This document shows positions 36,741-45,859 of a stretch of DNA of 64,000 nt, one piece after another. Position 1 is the first letter of the stretch. Every line of letters starts with the position of its first letter. Source of the DNA: Caulobacter hibisci (GTDB lineage Bacteria; Pseudomonadota; Alphaproteobacteria; Caulobacterales; Caulobacteraceae); the NCBI RefSeq assembly GCF_016135805.1, contig NZ_JADWOX010000001.1, forward strand, positions 434,001 through 498,000. The letters are read 5' to 3'. The notes beneath the pieces are model-generated. The model ran no database searches, was not told where the DNA came from, and was given only the letters and a program-made list of their open reading frames with translations. The translations under genes were made by a program, and so were the position numbers.

Positions 36741-39215
36741 ATGAACCTTCGTCGCCTGCTTCTTCGCGCCTCGCTGCCGACCCTGGCCGCGGGCCTGGCC
36801 CTGCCCGTGCTGGCCCAGCCCCTGGTCGCGACCACCCCGCAGACGACGGCCCATCCCGAAGCCTGGCCCAAGGCTCACAGCCCGGCCAGCATCACCGACG
36901 CCAAGACCGAGGCCTTCATCACCGAACTGATGAAGAAGATGACGGTTGAGGAAAAGGTCGGCCAGACGATCCAGGGCGACATCGCCTCGATGACCCCGGC
37001 CGACCTGGCGACCTATCCGCTGGGCTCCATCCTGGCCGGCGGCAACTCCGCCCCCGACGGCAACGACCGCGCCACGCCCAAGGCCTGGACCGACCTGGTC
37101 GACGCCTATCGCAAGGAGTCCCTGGCCAAGCATCCGGGCCGCACGCCGATCCCGCTGCTGTTCGGCATCGACGCCGTGCACGGCCACAACAACATCGTCG
37201 GCGCGACGATCTTCCCGCACAATGTGGGCCTGGGCGCCATGCGCGACCCGGTCCTGATCGAGCGCATCGGCCAGGCCACCGGCGAGGAGGTGGCGGTGGT
37301 CGGCGGCGACTGGACCTTCGGCCCGACGGTGGCCGTTCCCCGCGACGACCGCTGGGGCCGTAGCTACGAGGGCTATGGCGAGGATCCCGAGATCGTCGCC
37401 AGCTATTCGGGTCCGATGACCCTGGGCCTGCAAGGCAAGCTGGTTCCCGGCAAGCCCATCGCGCCGGGCCGCATCGCGGGCAGCGCCAAGCATTTCCTCG
37501 CCGACGGCGGCACCCATGACGGCCGCGACCAGGGCGACGCCCTGATCTCCGAGCAGGAACTGGTGGCCGTCCACGCCCAGGGCTATCCGCCCAGCATCGA
37601 CGCCGGCATCCTGACGGTGATGGCCTCGTTCTCCAGCTGGAACGGCCAGAAGATCACCGGCAACAAGACCCTGATCACCGACGTGCTGAAGGGCCGGCTG
37701 GGCTTCGAGGGCTTCGTGGTCAGCGATTGGAACGCCCACGGCCAACTCCAGGGCTGCTCGAACGTCTCGTGCCCGCAGGCGATGAACGCCGGGCTGGATA
37801 TGTACATGGCCCCCGACAGCTGGAAGGGGCTCTACGACAATACGCTGAAGCAGGTGAAGGCGGGCGAGATCCCGATGGCGCGGCTGGACGACGCCGTGCG
37901 GCGGATCCTGCGGGTCAAGGTCAAGGCCGGCCTGTTCGACCGCGTCGCCCCGCAGGTGCAAGGCAAGTTCGACCGTCTCGGCTCGGCCGATCATCGGGCG
38001 ATCGCCCGTGAGGCCGTGTCCAAGTCGCTGGTGTTGCTGAAGAACGACGGCGTGCTGCCGATCAAGGCCGGCGCGAAGGTGCTTGTGGCCGGCGACGCCG
38101 ACGACATCGGCAAGGCCTCGGGCGGCTGGACCCTGACCTGGCAGGGCACGGGCAACAAGAACAGCGACTTCCCCAACGGCCAGTCGATCTGGGGCGGCGT
38201 GAAAGAGGCCGTCGAGGCGGCCGGCGGCAAGGCGACGCTGGCCAAGGACGGGTCGTTCACCGACAAGCCTGACGTGGCCATCGTGGTGTTCGGCGAGGAC
38301 CCCTATGCCGAGTTCCAGGGCGACGTTGCCAACCTCGCCTATCAGCCCAACGGCAAGACCGACCTGGCGCTGCTGAAGAAGCTGAAGGCCCAGGGCATCC
38401 CGGTGGTGGCCGTGTTCCTGAGCGGCCGGCCGCTGTGGACCAACCCCGAGATCAACGCCTCGGACGCTTTCGTGGCGGCCTGGCTGCCGGGCTCGGAAGG
38501 CGGCGGCGTCGCCGACGTGCTGGTGGCCGGCAAGGACGGCAAGTCCAAGCGCGACTTCACCGGCAAGCTGTCGTTCAGCTGGCCCAAGCGCGCCGACCAG
38601 GGCCCGCTGAACCGCGGCCAGAGCGGCTACGACCCGCAGTTCGCCTACGGCTACGGCCTGTCCTACGCCAAGCCGGCCAAGGTGGGTGAGCTGTCGGAGA
38701 ACGCCGGCGACCTGGGAACCGCCGCCAGCGTCGATCGCTATTTCGTGGCCGGTCGTACGCCGGCGCCGTGGATGCTGAGCTTCTCGGGCGCTGGCGCGGT
38801 CAAGTCGATCGACGCCGGGGCCCAGGAGAACGGTCGCCAGGCGACCTGGACGGGCGAGGGCGAAGGCCTTCTGGCCGTGCAGGGACCGCCCGTCGACCTG
38901 TCGCGCCAGACGACGGGCGACATGGCGATTCTGGTTCGCTGGCGAGTCGACAAGGCGCCGGTTGCGCCGGTTTATCTGACTGTCGGTTGTGGCGAATCCT
39001 GCGGTGGACGGCTAGACGTAACGTCAACGTTGTCAGGCTTGAAAATCGGCGAATGGCGCAGCGCCAAGATCAAACTTTCCTGCTTCCAGGCAGCGGGCGC
39101 CCAAATGGCGCACGTTTCCTCTCCGTTCGGCCTGAGCACCTCGGGGCCGCTGACCGTTTCTCTGACCGAGATCCAGTTGGCGTCCAACGAGGGCGACGCG
39201 TTCTGTCCCAAGTAA
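36741..39215 (+). CDS. Secreted glycoside hydrolase family 3 beta-glucosidase-type enzyme
   Basis: 824 residues with a signal peptide (1-26, ending PVLAQ). GH3 N-terminal barrel (about 50-390) with the nucleophile D329 in GFVVSDWNAHGQ and AKHFLADGGT; the second GH3 domain carries VFGEDPYAEFQGD (E519 region), the block of exo-1,3/1,4-beta-glucan glucohydrolases. A C-terminal beta-sandwich (about 660-824) resembles the extra domain of ExoP-type enzymes. It would release glucose from beta-glucans in the periplasm. The nearby receptor and LacI-type operator support a sugar-uptake locus. Confidence 0.92.
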   Translation: MNLRRLLLRASLPTLAAGLALPVLAQPLVATTPQTTAHPEAWPKAHSPASITDAKTEAFITELMKKMTVEEKVGQTIQGDIASMTPADLATYPLGSILAGGNSAPDGNDRATPKAWTDLVDAYRKESLAKHPGRTPIPLLFGIDAVHGHNNIVGATIFPHNVGLGAMRDPVLIERIGQATGEEVAVVGGDWTFGPTVAVPRDDRWGRSYEGYGEDPEIVASYSGPMTLGLQGKLVPGKPIAPGRIAGSAKHFLADGGTHDGRDQGDALISEQELVAVHAQGYPPSIDAGILTVMASFSSWNGQKITGNKTLITDVLKGRLGFEGFVVSDWNAHGQLQGCSNVSCPQAMNAGLDMYMAPDSWKGLYDNTLKQVKAGEIPMARLDDAVRRILRVKVKAGLFDRVAPQVQGKFDRLGSADHRAIAREAVSKSLVLLKNDGVLPIKAGAKVLVAGDADDIGKASGGWTLTWQGTGNKNSDFPNGQSIWGGVKEAVEAAGGKATLAKDGSFTDKPDVAIVVFGEDPYAEFQGDVANLAYQPNGKTDLALLKKLKAQGIPVVAVFLSGRPLWTNPEINASDAFVAAWLPGSEGGGVADVLVAGKDGKSKRDFTGKLSFSWPKRADQGPLNRGQSGYDPQFAYGYGLSYAKPAKVGELSENAGDLGTAASVDRYFVAGRTPAPWMLSFSGAGAVKSIDAGAQENGRQATWTGEGEGLLAVQGPPVDLSRQTTGDMAILVRWRVDKAPVAPVYLTVGCGESCGGRLDVTSTLSGLKIGEWRSAKIKLSCFQAAGAQMAHVSSPFGLSTSGPLTVSLTEIQLASNEGDAFCPK

Positions 39216-39246
39216 AATCCCCCAAAAACAACAAAGGAGCGGCCGC

Positions 39247-40677
39247 ATGATCCGCGCGCGTCGTTCCCGCATCGTCGCCACCATCGGTCCGGCCTCGGCC
39301 TCGCCGGAAATGATCGTCAAGCTGGCCAAGGCCGGCGCCGACGTGTTCCGGCTGAACTTCAGCCACGGCGCCCACGAGACCCACGCCGCCGTCTACGCCG
39401 CCATTCGCGCGGCGGAGGCGGTGGTTGCGCGTCCCCTGGGCATCCTGGCCGACCTGCAAGGCCCCAAGCTGCGCGTCGGCAAGTTCGCCGACGGCCCCGT
39501 GCAGCTAAAGCCCGGCCAGGCCTTCCGGTTCGATTCCGACCCGACCCCCGGTGACGAGACGCGGGTTCATCTTCCCCACCCCGAGATCCTGACGGCGATG
39601 AAGCCGGGCGCGACCCTGCTGCTCGACGACGGCAAGCTGCGGATGACCGTGACCGAGGCCGGTCCCGGCTATGCGAACACGACGGTCGTCAACGGCGGCA
39701 AGCTGTCGGAGCGCAAGGGCGTGGCGGTGCCGGACGTCATCATCCCGATGTCGCCCCTGACCCCAAAGGACCGCGAGGACCTGGCCTTCGCCCTGCGTCT
39801 CGGCGTCGACTGGATCGCCCTGTCGTTCGTGCAGGCGCCCGAAGACATGGCTGAGCTGCGCCGCATCGTCGAAGGACGCGCGGCGGTGCTGGCCAAGATC
39901 GAAAAGCCACAGGCGCTGCAGACCTTGGGTCCGATCCTCGACCTCTGCGACGGCGTGATGGTGGCGCGCGGCGACCTCGGCGTCGAAATGGCGCCGGAAG
40001 AAGTGCCGGTGGCCCAGAAGGAGATCCTGCGGGCGGCGCGCGAGCGCGGCATCCCGGTGATCGTCGCCACCCAGATGCTGGAGTCGATGACCAACTCGCC
40101 GACCCCGACCCGGGCCGAGGCCTCGGACGTGGCCAACGCCGTCTATGAGGGCGCGGACGCGGTGATGCTGTCGGCCGAGAGCGCGGCCGGCGACTATCCC
40201 GAAGAGTCGGTGGCGATGATGAACCGCATCATCGAGCGGGTGGAGCGCGATCCGCGCTGGCCCGAGCTGATGCAGGCCGAGCAGCCGCATGTCGACGAAG
40301 ACGCCGACGTGCTGGTGGTCGCCGCCGCCGGCGCGGCCAAGTCGGGCTCGACCAAGTGCCTGGTGGCCTTCACCACCACGGGCGCGACCGCACGTCGTCT
40401 GGCTCGCGAGCGGCCGTTGCAACCGGTGCTGGCCCTGTCGCCGAAGATCGAGGCCGTGCGCCGCATGGCCCTGGTCTGGGGCGTCGAGCCGCGCGTGGCC
40501 GCCCAGCCCGACAGCCTGGAGGTCGTCACCACCGACGCCGCCGCCCGGGCCCTGGAGCTGGACCTGGCCAAGCCCGGCGAGCGCATCCTGATCGTCGCCG
40601 GTACGCCCTTCGGCGCGCCCGGGGCGGCCAACCTGCTGCGCCTGGCGCACGCGCCGTTCCCGGTGCGGAAGCGCTGA
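39247..40677 (+). CDS. pyk: Pyruvate kinase
   Basis: 476 residues, normal length. ATIGPASASPEMIVKLAKAGADVFRLNFSHG is the N-terminal signature, ILADLQGPKLRVG follows, AKIEKPQAL holds the catalytic lysine, and MVARGDLGVEM and TQMLESM are intact. Converts phosphoenolpyruvate and ADP to pyruvate and ATP. AAAGGAG lies 8 bases before the ATG and the GH3 stop is only 31 bases upstream, so some co-transcription is likely although the two functions are not obviously linked. Confidence 0.97.
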   Translation: MIRARRSRIVATIGPASASPEMIVKLAKAGADVFRLNFSHGAHETHAAVYAAIRAAEAVVARPLGILADLQGPKLRVGKFADGPVQLKPGQAFRFDSDPTPGDETRVHLPHPEILTAMKPGATLLLDDGKLRMTVTEAGPGYANTTVVNGGKLSERKGVAVPDVIIPMSPLTPKDREDLAFALRLGVDWIALSFVQAPEDMAELRRIVEGRAAVLAKIEKPQALQTLGPILDLCDGVMVARGDLGVEMAPEEVPVAQKEILRAARERGIPVIVATQMLESMTNSPTPTRAEASDVANAVYEGADAVMLSAESAAGDYPEESVAMMNRIIERVERDPRWPELMQAEQPHVDEDADVLVVAAAGAAKSGSTKCLVAFTTTGATARRLARERPLQPVLALSPKIEAVRRMALVWGVEPRVAAQPDSLEVVTTDAAARALELDLAKPGERILIVAGTPFGAPGAANLLRLAHAPFPVRKR

Positions 40678-40683
40678 TCCTTT

Positions 40684-40849
40684 CCCTCTCCCCTTGCGGG
40701 AGAGGGTGGCCTCCCGGAGGGAGGTCGGGTGAGGGGTCTCTCAAAAGCAAGACGCCGCGACAGCCGATCAGCTGTCGCGGCGTTTTTGGTTGGTGCGACC
40801 CCTCATCCGTCGCCTATCGGCGACACCTTCTCCCGCAAGGGGAGAAGGA
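40684..40849. repeat. Composite inverted-repeat element flanking a terminator
   Basis: Left arm CCTCTCCCCTTGCGGGAGAG (40685-40704) with GTCGGGTGAGGGG; right arm CCCCTCATCCGTCGCC and CTTCTCCCGCAAGGGGAGAAG. The two arms are inverted relative to each other and belong to a palindromic repeat type common in alphaproteobacteria. A terminator lies between them. Confidence 0.75.
40753..40787. terminator. Bidirectional terminator between pyk and the Crp-family gene
   Basis: CGCCGCGACAGC (40753-40764) pairs perfectly with GCTGTCGCGGCG (40771-40782), 6-base loop, then TTTTT. Upstream AAAAGC-rich DNA gives a weaker T-run on the other strand, so it may also stop the convergent regulator gene. Confidence 0.88.
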
Positions 40850-41569
40850 TCAGGATCCAAACGGCTCCGGCAGCAGCCGCTCGTAGCCCTTGCGGACAGA
40901 GCCGTAGCATTCGCAGGCGATGGCCTCGAGGCCGGCGCGGTCGAGGATGTCGACGACGCCGCGGCGATAGCGGATCAGGCCCTTGGCCTGGAGGGCGCCG
41001 GCCACGGCGGTGACCGTGGTGCGCTGGACGCCCAGCATGTCGGCCAGGAATTCCTGGGTCAGGCTGATGGTGTCGACGTCGATGCGGTCGCGGAAGCCCA
41101 GCAGCCAGCGGCAGAACCGCGCTTCCACCCCGTGCAGGGCGTTGCAGGCCACCGACTGGATGGCGTGGCCGAACAGGGCCTCGTTGTGGCGGTCGATCAG
41201 GTCGCGCAGGATCGGGCTGCGCTCGACCCCCTCACGCAAGGCCGCGGCGCTGATCCGCGAGGCCCCGCCGGGGGCCTGGACGATGGCGCGCGACAGCGAC
41301 TGACGCGGGGCGATGGCGGCCATCAGCCCCAGCGCGCCCTCGCGGCCGATGGTGGCGGACTCGATGGCCGCGCCATTGTCCATCAGCGTCATCAGCGAGA
41401 TGACGCAGTCGTGCGGGAAGTAGACCGTGTCGATCTGATCGCCGGGATCGTACAGCAGCTTCCCCTTCTCCAGGTCCTGATGGGACAGCTGGGCGGCGAT
41501 GTAGCCGAAGTCCTCGGGGGGAAGGGAAGCGAGCAGACGGTTCTTCAAGGGGTGGAGTGGCCCTGTCAT
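40850..41569 (-). CDS. Crp/Fnr-family transcriptional regulator
   Basis: 239 residues: an N-terminal cyclic-nucleotide-binding-like beta roll (LLYDPGDQIDTVYFPHDCVISLMTLMDNGAAIESATIGREGALG) and a C-terminal winged HTH (LTQEFLADMLGVQRTTVTAVAGALQAKGLIRYRRGVVDILD). No N-terminal cysteine cluster, so it is not an oxygen-sensing Fnr, and the cAMP phosphate-binding motif is degenerate. It belongs to a large alphaproteobacterial group with few characterised members. ATG 41569 is preferred to an in-frame start at 41605. Convergent with pyk. Confidence 0.87.
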   Translation of the reverse strand: MTGPLHPLKNRLLASLPPEDFGYIAAQLSHQDLEKGKLLYDPGDQIDTVYFPHDCVISLMTLMDNGAAIESATIGREGALGLMAAIAPRQSLSRAIVQAPGGASRISAAALREGVERSPILRDLIDRHNEALFGHAIQSVACNALHGVEARFCRWLLGFRDRIDVDTISLTQEFLADMLGVQRTTVTAVAGALQAKGLIRYRRGVVDILDRAGLEAIACECYGSVRKGYERLLPEPFGS

Positions 41570-41955
41570 GGCGAATCGAACGCCGGCTTGCGGCAAGGGT
41601 TGCAAGCTATAGGCAGGACTGGGGTGCGGCGCTGTCAGGTAGCCGACGCAATGCAGTGGTCGTCCGAGGTAAATCGAACGATGGTTATATAGTGACTGCT
41701 GAACGCCCTAGACCTCATAACATATGGCGTATGTCGGGTTCCCGACAAAGAGTGCTGGGGTCGGCCGAATCTACAGCAAATCCAAAGGCGGGCGCGGCGT
41801 GGATAGAGTTCGCGCGGTGTCGCCTGAGGCGACCAGGGCGGTCGCGATCGGCGGCGTCGAAGGCCGTCCGCGTTCGCCTACGTAAGCGCTCGCCGTGTGT
41901 TCGTTTCGCGTGTCGGCGCGGTGCATACTGCCCGCCTGGCGTGGGGAGGGGCGGC
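41570..41955. other. Intergenic region between the Crp-family and immunity-like genes
   Basis: 386 bases, AT-richer than average around 41690-41730 (GGTTATATAG). This holds the promoter of the Crp-family gene and probably that of the downstream small membrane gene. An in-frame extension of the latter back to 41557 has no coding character. No dyad symmetry stands out. Confidence 0.45.
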
Positions 41956-42207
41956 GTGCAGGATCTGACCTATTTTCTGCCGATCTACGGCATCGTGGCC
42001 GCGCGGATCTTCCTGATCGGCCTGCTCTATCTGATCCCGTTCTGGGTGGCGGCCGGGCGCGGCCATCCGCACAAGACGCCGATCCTGATCCTCAACCTGT
42101 TGCTGGGCTGGACCGTGTTCGGCTGGATCGGCGCATTGATCTGGGCCTTCGTCCGGCCCGCGTCCGAAGCTCGGATCCACGACCTGGCGGCAAGCCCGCC
42201 CCGCTGA
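41956..42207 (+). CDS. Superinfection-immunity-like small membrane protein
   Basis: 83 residues with two hydrophobic segments (about 6-28 and 42-65). The motif HKTPILILNLLLGWTVFGWIGALIWAF is that of the superinfection immunity family named after phage T4 Imm; many chromosomal members exist with no phage link. GTG 41956 is chosen because GGGGAGGGGCG lies just upstream and it removes a low-complexity N-terminal extension. It stands alone and converges on an acyl-CoA dehydrogenase gene. Confidence 0.75.
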   Translation: MQDLTYFLPIYGIVAARIFLIGLLYLIPFWVAAGRGHPHKTPILILNLLLGWTVFGWIGALIWAFVRPASEARIHDLAASPPR

Positions 42208-42226
42208 GGCGGGCTTCCCCGGGACC

Positions 42227-43360
42227 TCAGAACCCCATCAGCCGGGCGTAGCGGTCGCGGTGGAACGCGGCGGCGCCGAACAGGGCTTCGGCGACGCGGG
42301 CGCGCTTCATGTAGAGGCCGGCGTCGTGCTCGTCGGTCATGCCGATGCCGCCGTGCATCTGGACCATCTCGTTGGAGGCCAGGTGCAGCACCTCGCTGGC
42401 CTTGGCCTTGGCGAGGGAGGCCAGGGCCCGGGTGTCGGCGCCGGCGTCCAGGGCCTCGAGCGCGGCCTCGACGCAGGAACGGGTGGTCTCCAGGTCGGTG
42501 AACCACTTGGCGGCGCGGTGCTGCAGGGCCTGGAAGGTGCCGATCACCTGGCCGAACTGGGTGCGGGTCTTCAGGTAGTCGAGGGTGATCTCGAAGGCGG
42601 CGGTGGCCGTGCCCAGCATCTCGGCGGCCAGGCCCGCATAGGCGCGGTCGAGCACGGGTTCGAGGATCGCCCAGCCCTTTCCGACCTCGCCCAGCACCGC
42701 GTCGGCCCCGACCTCGACGCCGTCGAACACGATGCGGGCCGCGCCGCGGCTGTCGGCCAGCGCTAAGTGGGTGCGCGTGACGCCCGGCGCGTGGGCGGGC
42801 ACGAGGAACAGGGTGATGCCGTCGGTGTCGCCGGTCGTCCCGCCGGTGCGGGCCGCGACGATCAGCAGGTCGGCGGCCGCGCCGTCGAGGACGAAGGTCT
42901 TGGTTCCGTTCAGGACGAAGCCATTGCCCTTTTCGCCGGCGATTAGGCTGATCCGCGTGGGATTGTGATGGGCGTGCTCGTCGACGGCCAGGGTGGCGAC
43001 CAGTTCGCCGCTGGCGATTTTCGGCAGCCAGGCGGCCTTCTGGGCGTCGGAGCCGCCGAGCTCCAGGGCGCTGGCGGCGATCAGGGCGGTGGAGAGGAGC
43101 GGGGAGGCGGCCAGGGTCTTGCCGGTCTCCTCCAGGATCAGGCCCAGGCCCAGATAGCCGAAGCCCGAGCCGTCATGGGCCTCGGGCACGACCACGCCGG
43201 CCCAGCCCATCTGGCCCATCTCGCTCCAGGCGGCCGCATCGAAGCTGGCCTTCGTGCCCTCGTTACGCAGCTTGCGCAGGGCCGAGACCGGCGCGCTTTC
43301 CTGGGCCCAACTCCGGGCGGCGTCGCGCAGCATCGTCTGTTCTTCGGTCAGGACGGCCAT
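42227..43360 (-). CDS. Acyl-CoA dehydrogenase
   Basis: 377-residue flavoprotein of the acyl-CoA dehydrogenase family. MAVLTEEQTMLRDAARSW, GWAGVVVPEAHDGSGFGYLGLGLILEE and the C-terminal RTQFGQVIGTFQALQHRAAKWFTDLE and NEMVQMHGGIGMTDEHDAGLYMKRA are standard blocks. This shorter, alanine-rich type is common in the paired acyl-CoA dehydrogenases of sterol, bile-acid and aromatic side-chain breakdown. It starts 1 base after the isomerase-like gene stop. Substrate unknown. Confidence 0.88.
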   Translation of the reverse strand: MAVLTEEQTMLRDAARSWAQESAPVSALRKLRNEGTKASFDAAAWSEMGQMGWAGVVVPEAHDGSGFGYLGLGLILEETGKTLAASPLLSTALIAASALELGGSDAQKAAWLPKIASGELVATLAVDEHAHHNPTRISLIAGEKGNGFVLNGTKTFVLDGAAADLLIVAARTGGTTGDTDGITLFLVPAHAPGVTRTHLALADSRGAARIVFDGVEVGADAVLGEVGKGWAILEPVLDRAYAGLAAEMLGTATAAFEITLDYLKTRTQFGQVIGTFQALQHRAAKWFTDLETTRSCVEAALEALDAGADTRALASLAKAKASEVLHLASNEMVQMHGGIGMTDEHDAGLYMKRARVAEALFGAAAFHRDRYARLMGF

Positions 43361-43361
43361 G

Positions 43362-43976
43362 TCAGGCGCTCTCCAGGTCATGATGGTGGCGGACGGCCCA
43401 GTCGAGGGCCTGTTCGAGACGGTCGTTGCCCCAGAAGAGCTCGCCGTCGGCGGTGACGAAGGAGGGCGAGCCGAACAGGCCGCGCTCGCGGGCCTGGCGG
43501 ACGTGGTCCTTCAGCTGGTCCTTGATCGGCGCGGACTGGGCGGCGGCCAGGACGTGTTCGGGGCCGGCCCCGACACTGGCGATCAGCGGCGCCAGGATCT
43601 CGGGGCTCGATATGTCGAGGTCATCGACGAAATTGGCTTGATAGACGGCGCGGCTGAAGGCCGGCGTCCAGCCGTCCTCCAGGCCGCAGATCGCCACGCG
43701 GGCGGCGAGGAGCCCGTTGCGCGGGAACTGGCTGGGATGGTGCAGCGGCAGGCCCTCGCGGTCGCAGACCCGCTGGAGGTCGCGCCACATGTAGTCGCCC
43801 TTCACCGGGAAGGTGTTGAACGGGCTGTCGGTCAGGCCCTGCTGCTCGTGGAACAGCGGCCCGACCAGGAACGGCCGCCAGGCCACCGCCACCCCGGCCT
43901 GCTCGGCCAGGGCCTCCACCCGCATGGCGGCGGGATAGGAATAGGTGGAGGCGAACTCGTACCAGAACTCGATCAA
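43362..43976 (-). CDS. 2-hydroxychromene-2-carboxylate isomerase family protein (DsbA fold)
   Basis: 204 residues with the thioredoxin-like fold of the GST-kappa/HCCA isomerase family: FWYEFASTYSYPAAMRVEALAEQAG, WRPFLVGPLFHEQQG, KGDYMWRDLQRVCDREGLPL and the C-terminal GLFGSPSFVTADGELFWGNDRL. The active serine sits in the AST turn where DsbA has cysteine. A TTG at 43976 is taken as start, with GAGAGGGGA 7 bases upstream; it overlaps the previous stop. Family members isomerise glutathione-dependently in naphthalene degradation, but the true substrate here is unknown. Confidence 0.85.
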   Translation of the reverse strand: MIEFWYEFASTYSYPAAMRVEALAEQAGVAVAWRPFLVGPLFHEQQGLTDSPFNTFPVKGDYMWRDLQRVCDREGLPLHHPSQFPRNGLLAARVAICGLEDGWTPAFSRAVYQANFVDDLDISSPEILAPLIASVGAGPEHVLAAAQSAPIKDQLKDHVRQARERGLFGSPSFVTADGELFWGNDRLEQALDWAVRHHHDLESA

Positions 43977-44407
43977 GGGGCTTCCCCTCTCTCGTCTTCC
44001 GCGCCGGCGACGTACCAAGCGAAGCACATCGCATCTCGCGGATCGCGGCCCGTGGTTTTCAAGGCGTCCAAATGTTCGGCGAAGGCTTTCTGGCCCTCGG
44101 CGAGGAAGTCATACTCATCCGGCAATTGCCGGAACGCCGAGAGCGCGTCGGCGGCCGCGGCTTCGACCCGCCCATTCCACGACTGTTTCTTCGAGACCGT
44201 GCGATAGGTGTCGACCTCCACCCAGTAGCATTCGCAGATGGCCTGGTCGGGCAGGCGAAACTGCAGCTGCCCCCCGATATTCAGAAGGTTCGCCGCGCGC
44301 GCCGCCTCTATGACCGCCGGAATGTCGGCCAACGGCCATGCGTATTCCCCGCCGCGAAGCGAGGCGCGGCTCAGAATCTCGTCGGGCAGTTTCTCGGCGC
44401 TGATCAT
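43973..44407 (-). CDS. Conserved-looking hypothetical protein
   Basis: 144 residues, soluble, no signal peptide. Visible features: EYAWPLADIPAVIEAARAANLLNIGGQLQFRLPDQAICECYWVEVD, a tryptophan-rich middle and an acidic C-terminal end. The GGQLQF-RLPD-ECYWVEVDTYR stretch looks like a compact beta domain. It overlaps the isomerase-like gene by 4 bases, so the two are coupled. I do not recognise the family; an immunity-like or stress-related role cannot be told from sequence. Confidence 0.7.
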   Translation of the reverse strand: MISAEKLPDEILSRASLRGGEYAWPLADIPAVIEAARAANLLNIGGQLQFRLPDQAICECYWVEVDTYRTVSKKQSWNGRVEAAAADALSAFRQLPDEYDFLAEGQKAFAEHLDALKTTGRDPRDAMCFAWYVAGAEDERGEAP

Positions 44408-44463
44408 GGGGCTGCGTATCGTTCCAATTGACCGGGCGGTGGTCCGGCGTCAGCGACAGCGTC

Positions 44464-45672
44464 TCACTGGTGATCCAGCAGGCCAAGCACGCGCTTGGCG
44501 ACGACGTTCAGGTTCACCTCGCTGGTGCCGCCCTCGATCGAGTTGCCCTTGGCGCGGAGCATGGCGCGCAGGGCGGCGATCTCGTCGGGGGCGAAGCCTT
44601 CACCTTCCCAGCCCAGGCCTTGCAGGCCAAGGGCCTCGACCAGCAGTTCGGTGCGCTCCTGGTTCATCTTGGCGGCGGCGTATTTGATGATCGAGACGGC
44701 GGCGCTGGGGCCAGAGCCAGTCTTGGATTCGGCTTCGGCCCGGCGCACGGTCAGCAGGAAGGCGTGGGCGTCCATCTTGTGGGCGGCGAGGCGGGCGCGC
44801 AGGTCGCCGTCGGCGATGCGGCCCTCGGCGTCGACGCCGACATGGGTCTTGGCCGCATCGACCGGGTCGAGACCGCCGCCGCCGCCGAAACCCGAGGCCG
44901 AGATGTTCTGGCGCTCGTACTGGAGCAGGCGCTTGGCGATGTCCCAGCCGCCATTGACCTTGCCGACCAGCTGCTCCTTGGGGACCTTCACATTGTCGAA
45001 GAAGGTCTCGCAGAAGGGGGAGGAGCCGCTGATCAGCTTGATCGGCCGGGCCTCGACGCCGGGCGAGGTCATGTCGAACAGCACGAACGAGATGCCCTCG
45101 TGCTTCTTGGAGGTGTCGGTGCGCACCAGGCAGAAGATCCAGTCGGCCTGATCGGCGTAGCTGGTCCAGACCTTCTGGCCGTTGATCAGCCAGTGGTCGC
45201 CCTTGTCCTCGCACTTGGTCTGCAGCGAGGCGAGGTCGGAGCCGGCGCCGGGTTCGCTATAGCCCTGGCACCAGCGGGTCTCGCCGCGGACGATGCCGGG
45301 CAGGAAGCGCTGCTTCTGCTCCTCGGTGGCGTATTCCAGCAGCACGGGACCCAGCATCCAGACGCCGAAGCTCATCAGGGCGGGGCGGGCCTTGATGCGA
45401 CGCAGCTCCTGCTCGAGCACCTTGTTCTCGGCCTTGGAGAGGCCGCCGCCGCCGTACTGCCTGGGCCACATCGGGGCGGTCCAGCCCTTGTCGGCCATGC
45501 GGTCGAGCCAGAGCTTGGCGTCGGGGTTCTTCCACTGCGCCTTGGCGCCGCCCCAGGGGGCTTCCTTCTCGTCGGCCATCGGCGTGCGCATCGAGGGCGG
45601 GCAGTTGGCTTCCAGCCAGGCGCGCGTCTCGGCGCGGAAGGTGTCGAGTTCGGTGGCGCCGAAGTCGGCCAT
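44464..45672 (-). CDS. Acyl-CoA dehydrogenase (long form)
   Basis: 402 residues. LWLDRMADKGWTAPMWPRQYGGGGLSKAENKVLEQEL, WCQGYSEPGAGSDLASLQTKCEDKGDHWLINGQKVWTSYADQADWIFCLVRTD and the C-terminal AKGNSIEGGTSEVNLNVVAKRVLGL are typical of the larger subunit in heteromeric acyl-CoA dehydrogenases. With the 377-residue partner at 42227 this suggests an alpha2-beta2 enzyme for bulky acyl-CoA substrates. The insert between about 270 and 330 is family-typical. Starts the four-gene minus-strand cluster. Confidence 0.9.
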   Translation of the reverse strand: MADFGATELDTFRAETRAWLEANCPPSMRTPMADEKEAPWGGAKAQWKNPDAKLWLDRMADKGWTAPMWPRQYGGGGLSKAENKVLEQELRRIKARPALMSFGVWMLGPVLLEYATEEQKQRFLPGIVRGETRWCQGYSEPGAGSDLASLQTKCEDKGDHWLINGQKVWTSYADQADWIFCLVRTDTSKKHEGISFVLFDMTSPGVEARPIKLISGSSPFCETFFDNVKVPKEQLVGKVNGGWDIAKRLLQYERQNISASGFGGGGGLDPVDAAKTHVGVDAEGRIADGDLRARLAAHKMDAHAFLLTVRRAEAESKTGSGPSAAVSIIKYAAAKMNQERTELLVEALGLQGLGWEGEGFAPDEIAALRAMLRAKGNSIEGGTSEVNLNVVAKRVLGLLDHQ

Positions 45673-45859
45673 GGCTGCACTCCCTGTCAGGCGGCGAGCG
45701 CTGGCGGCCCGCTTCAGGCGGCAGACTACGCGAGGCGACGCCGGGAGCAAGTCGATTCAAACGGTCGTTCGCATCGCGATGCGCGACGGGAGGGCTCCCG
45801 GCGCGTTATAGAGACGCCGATGACGTTTCCCGGCCGGGATTCGCCGATCAGGGGTCTTG

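Noticed and set aside
40850-41569. Crp-family protein as an oxygen-sensing Fnr
   Set aside because: The N-terminal cysteines needed for a 4Fe-4S cluster are missing.
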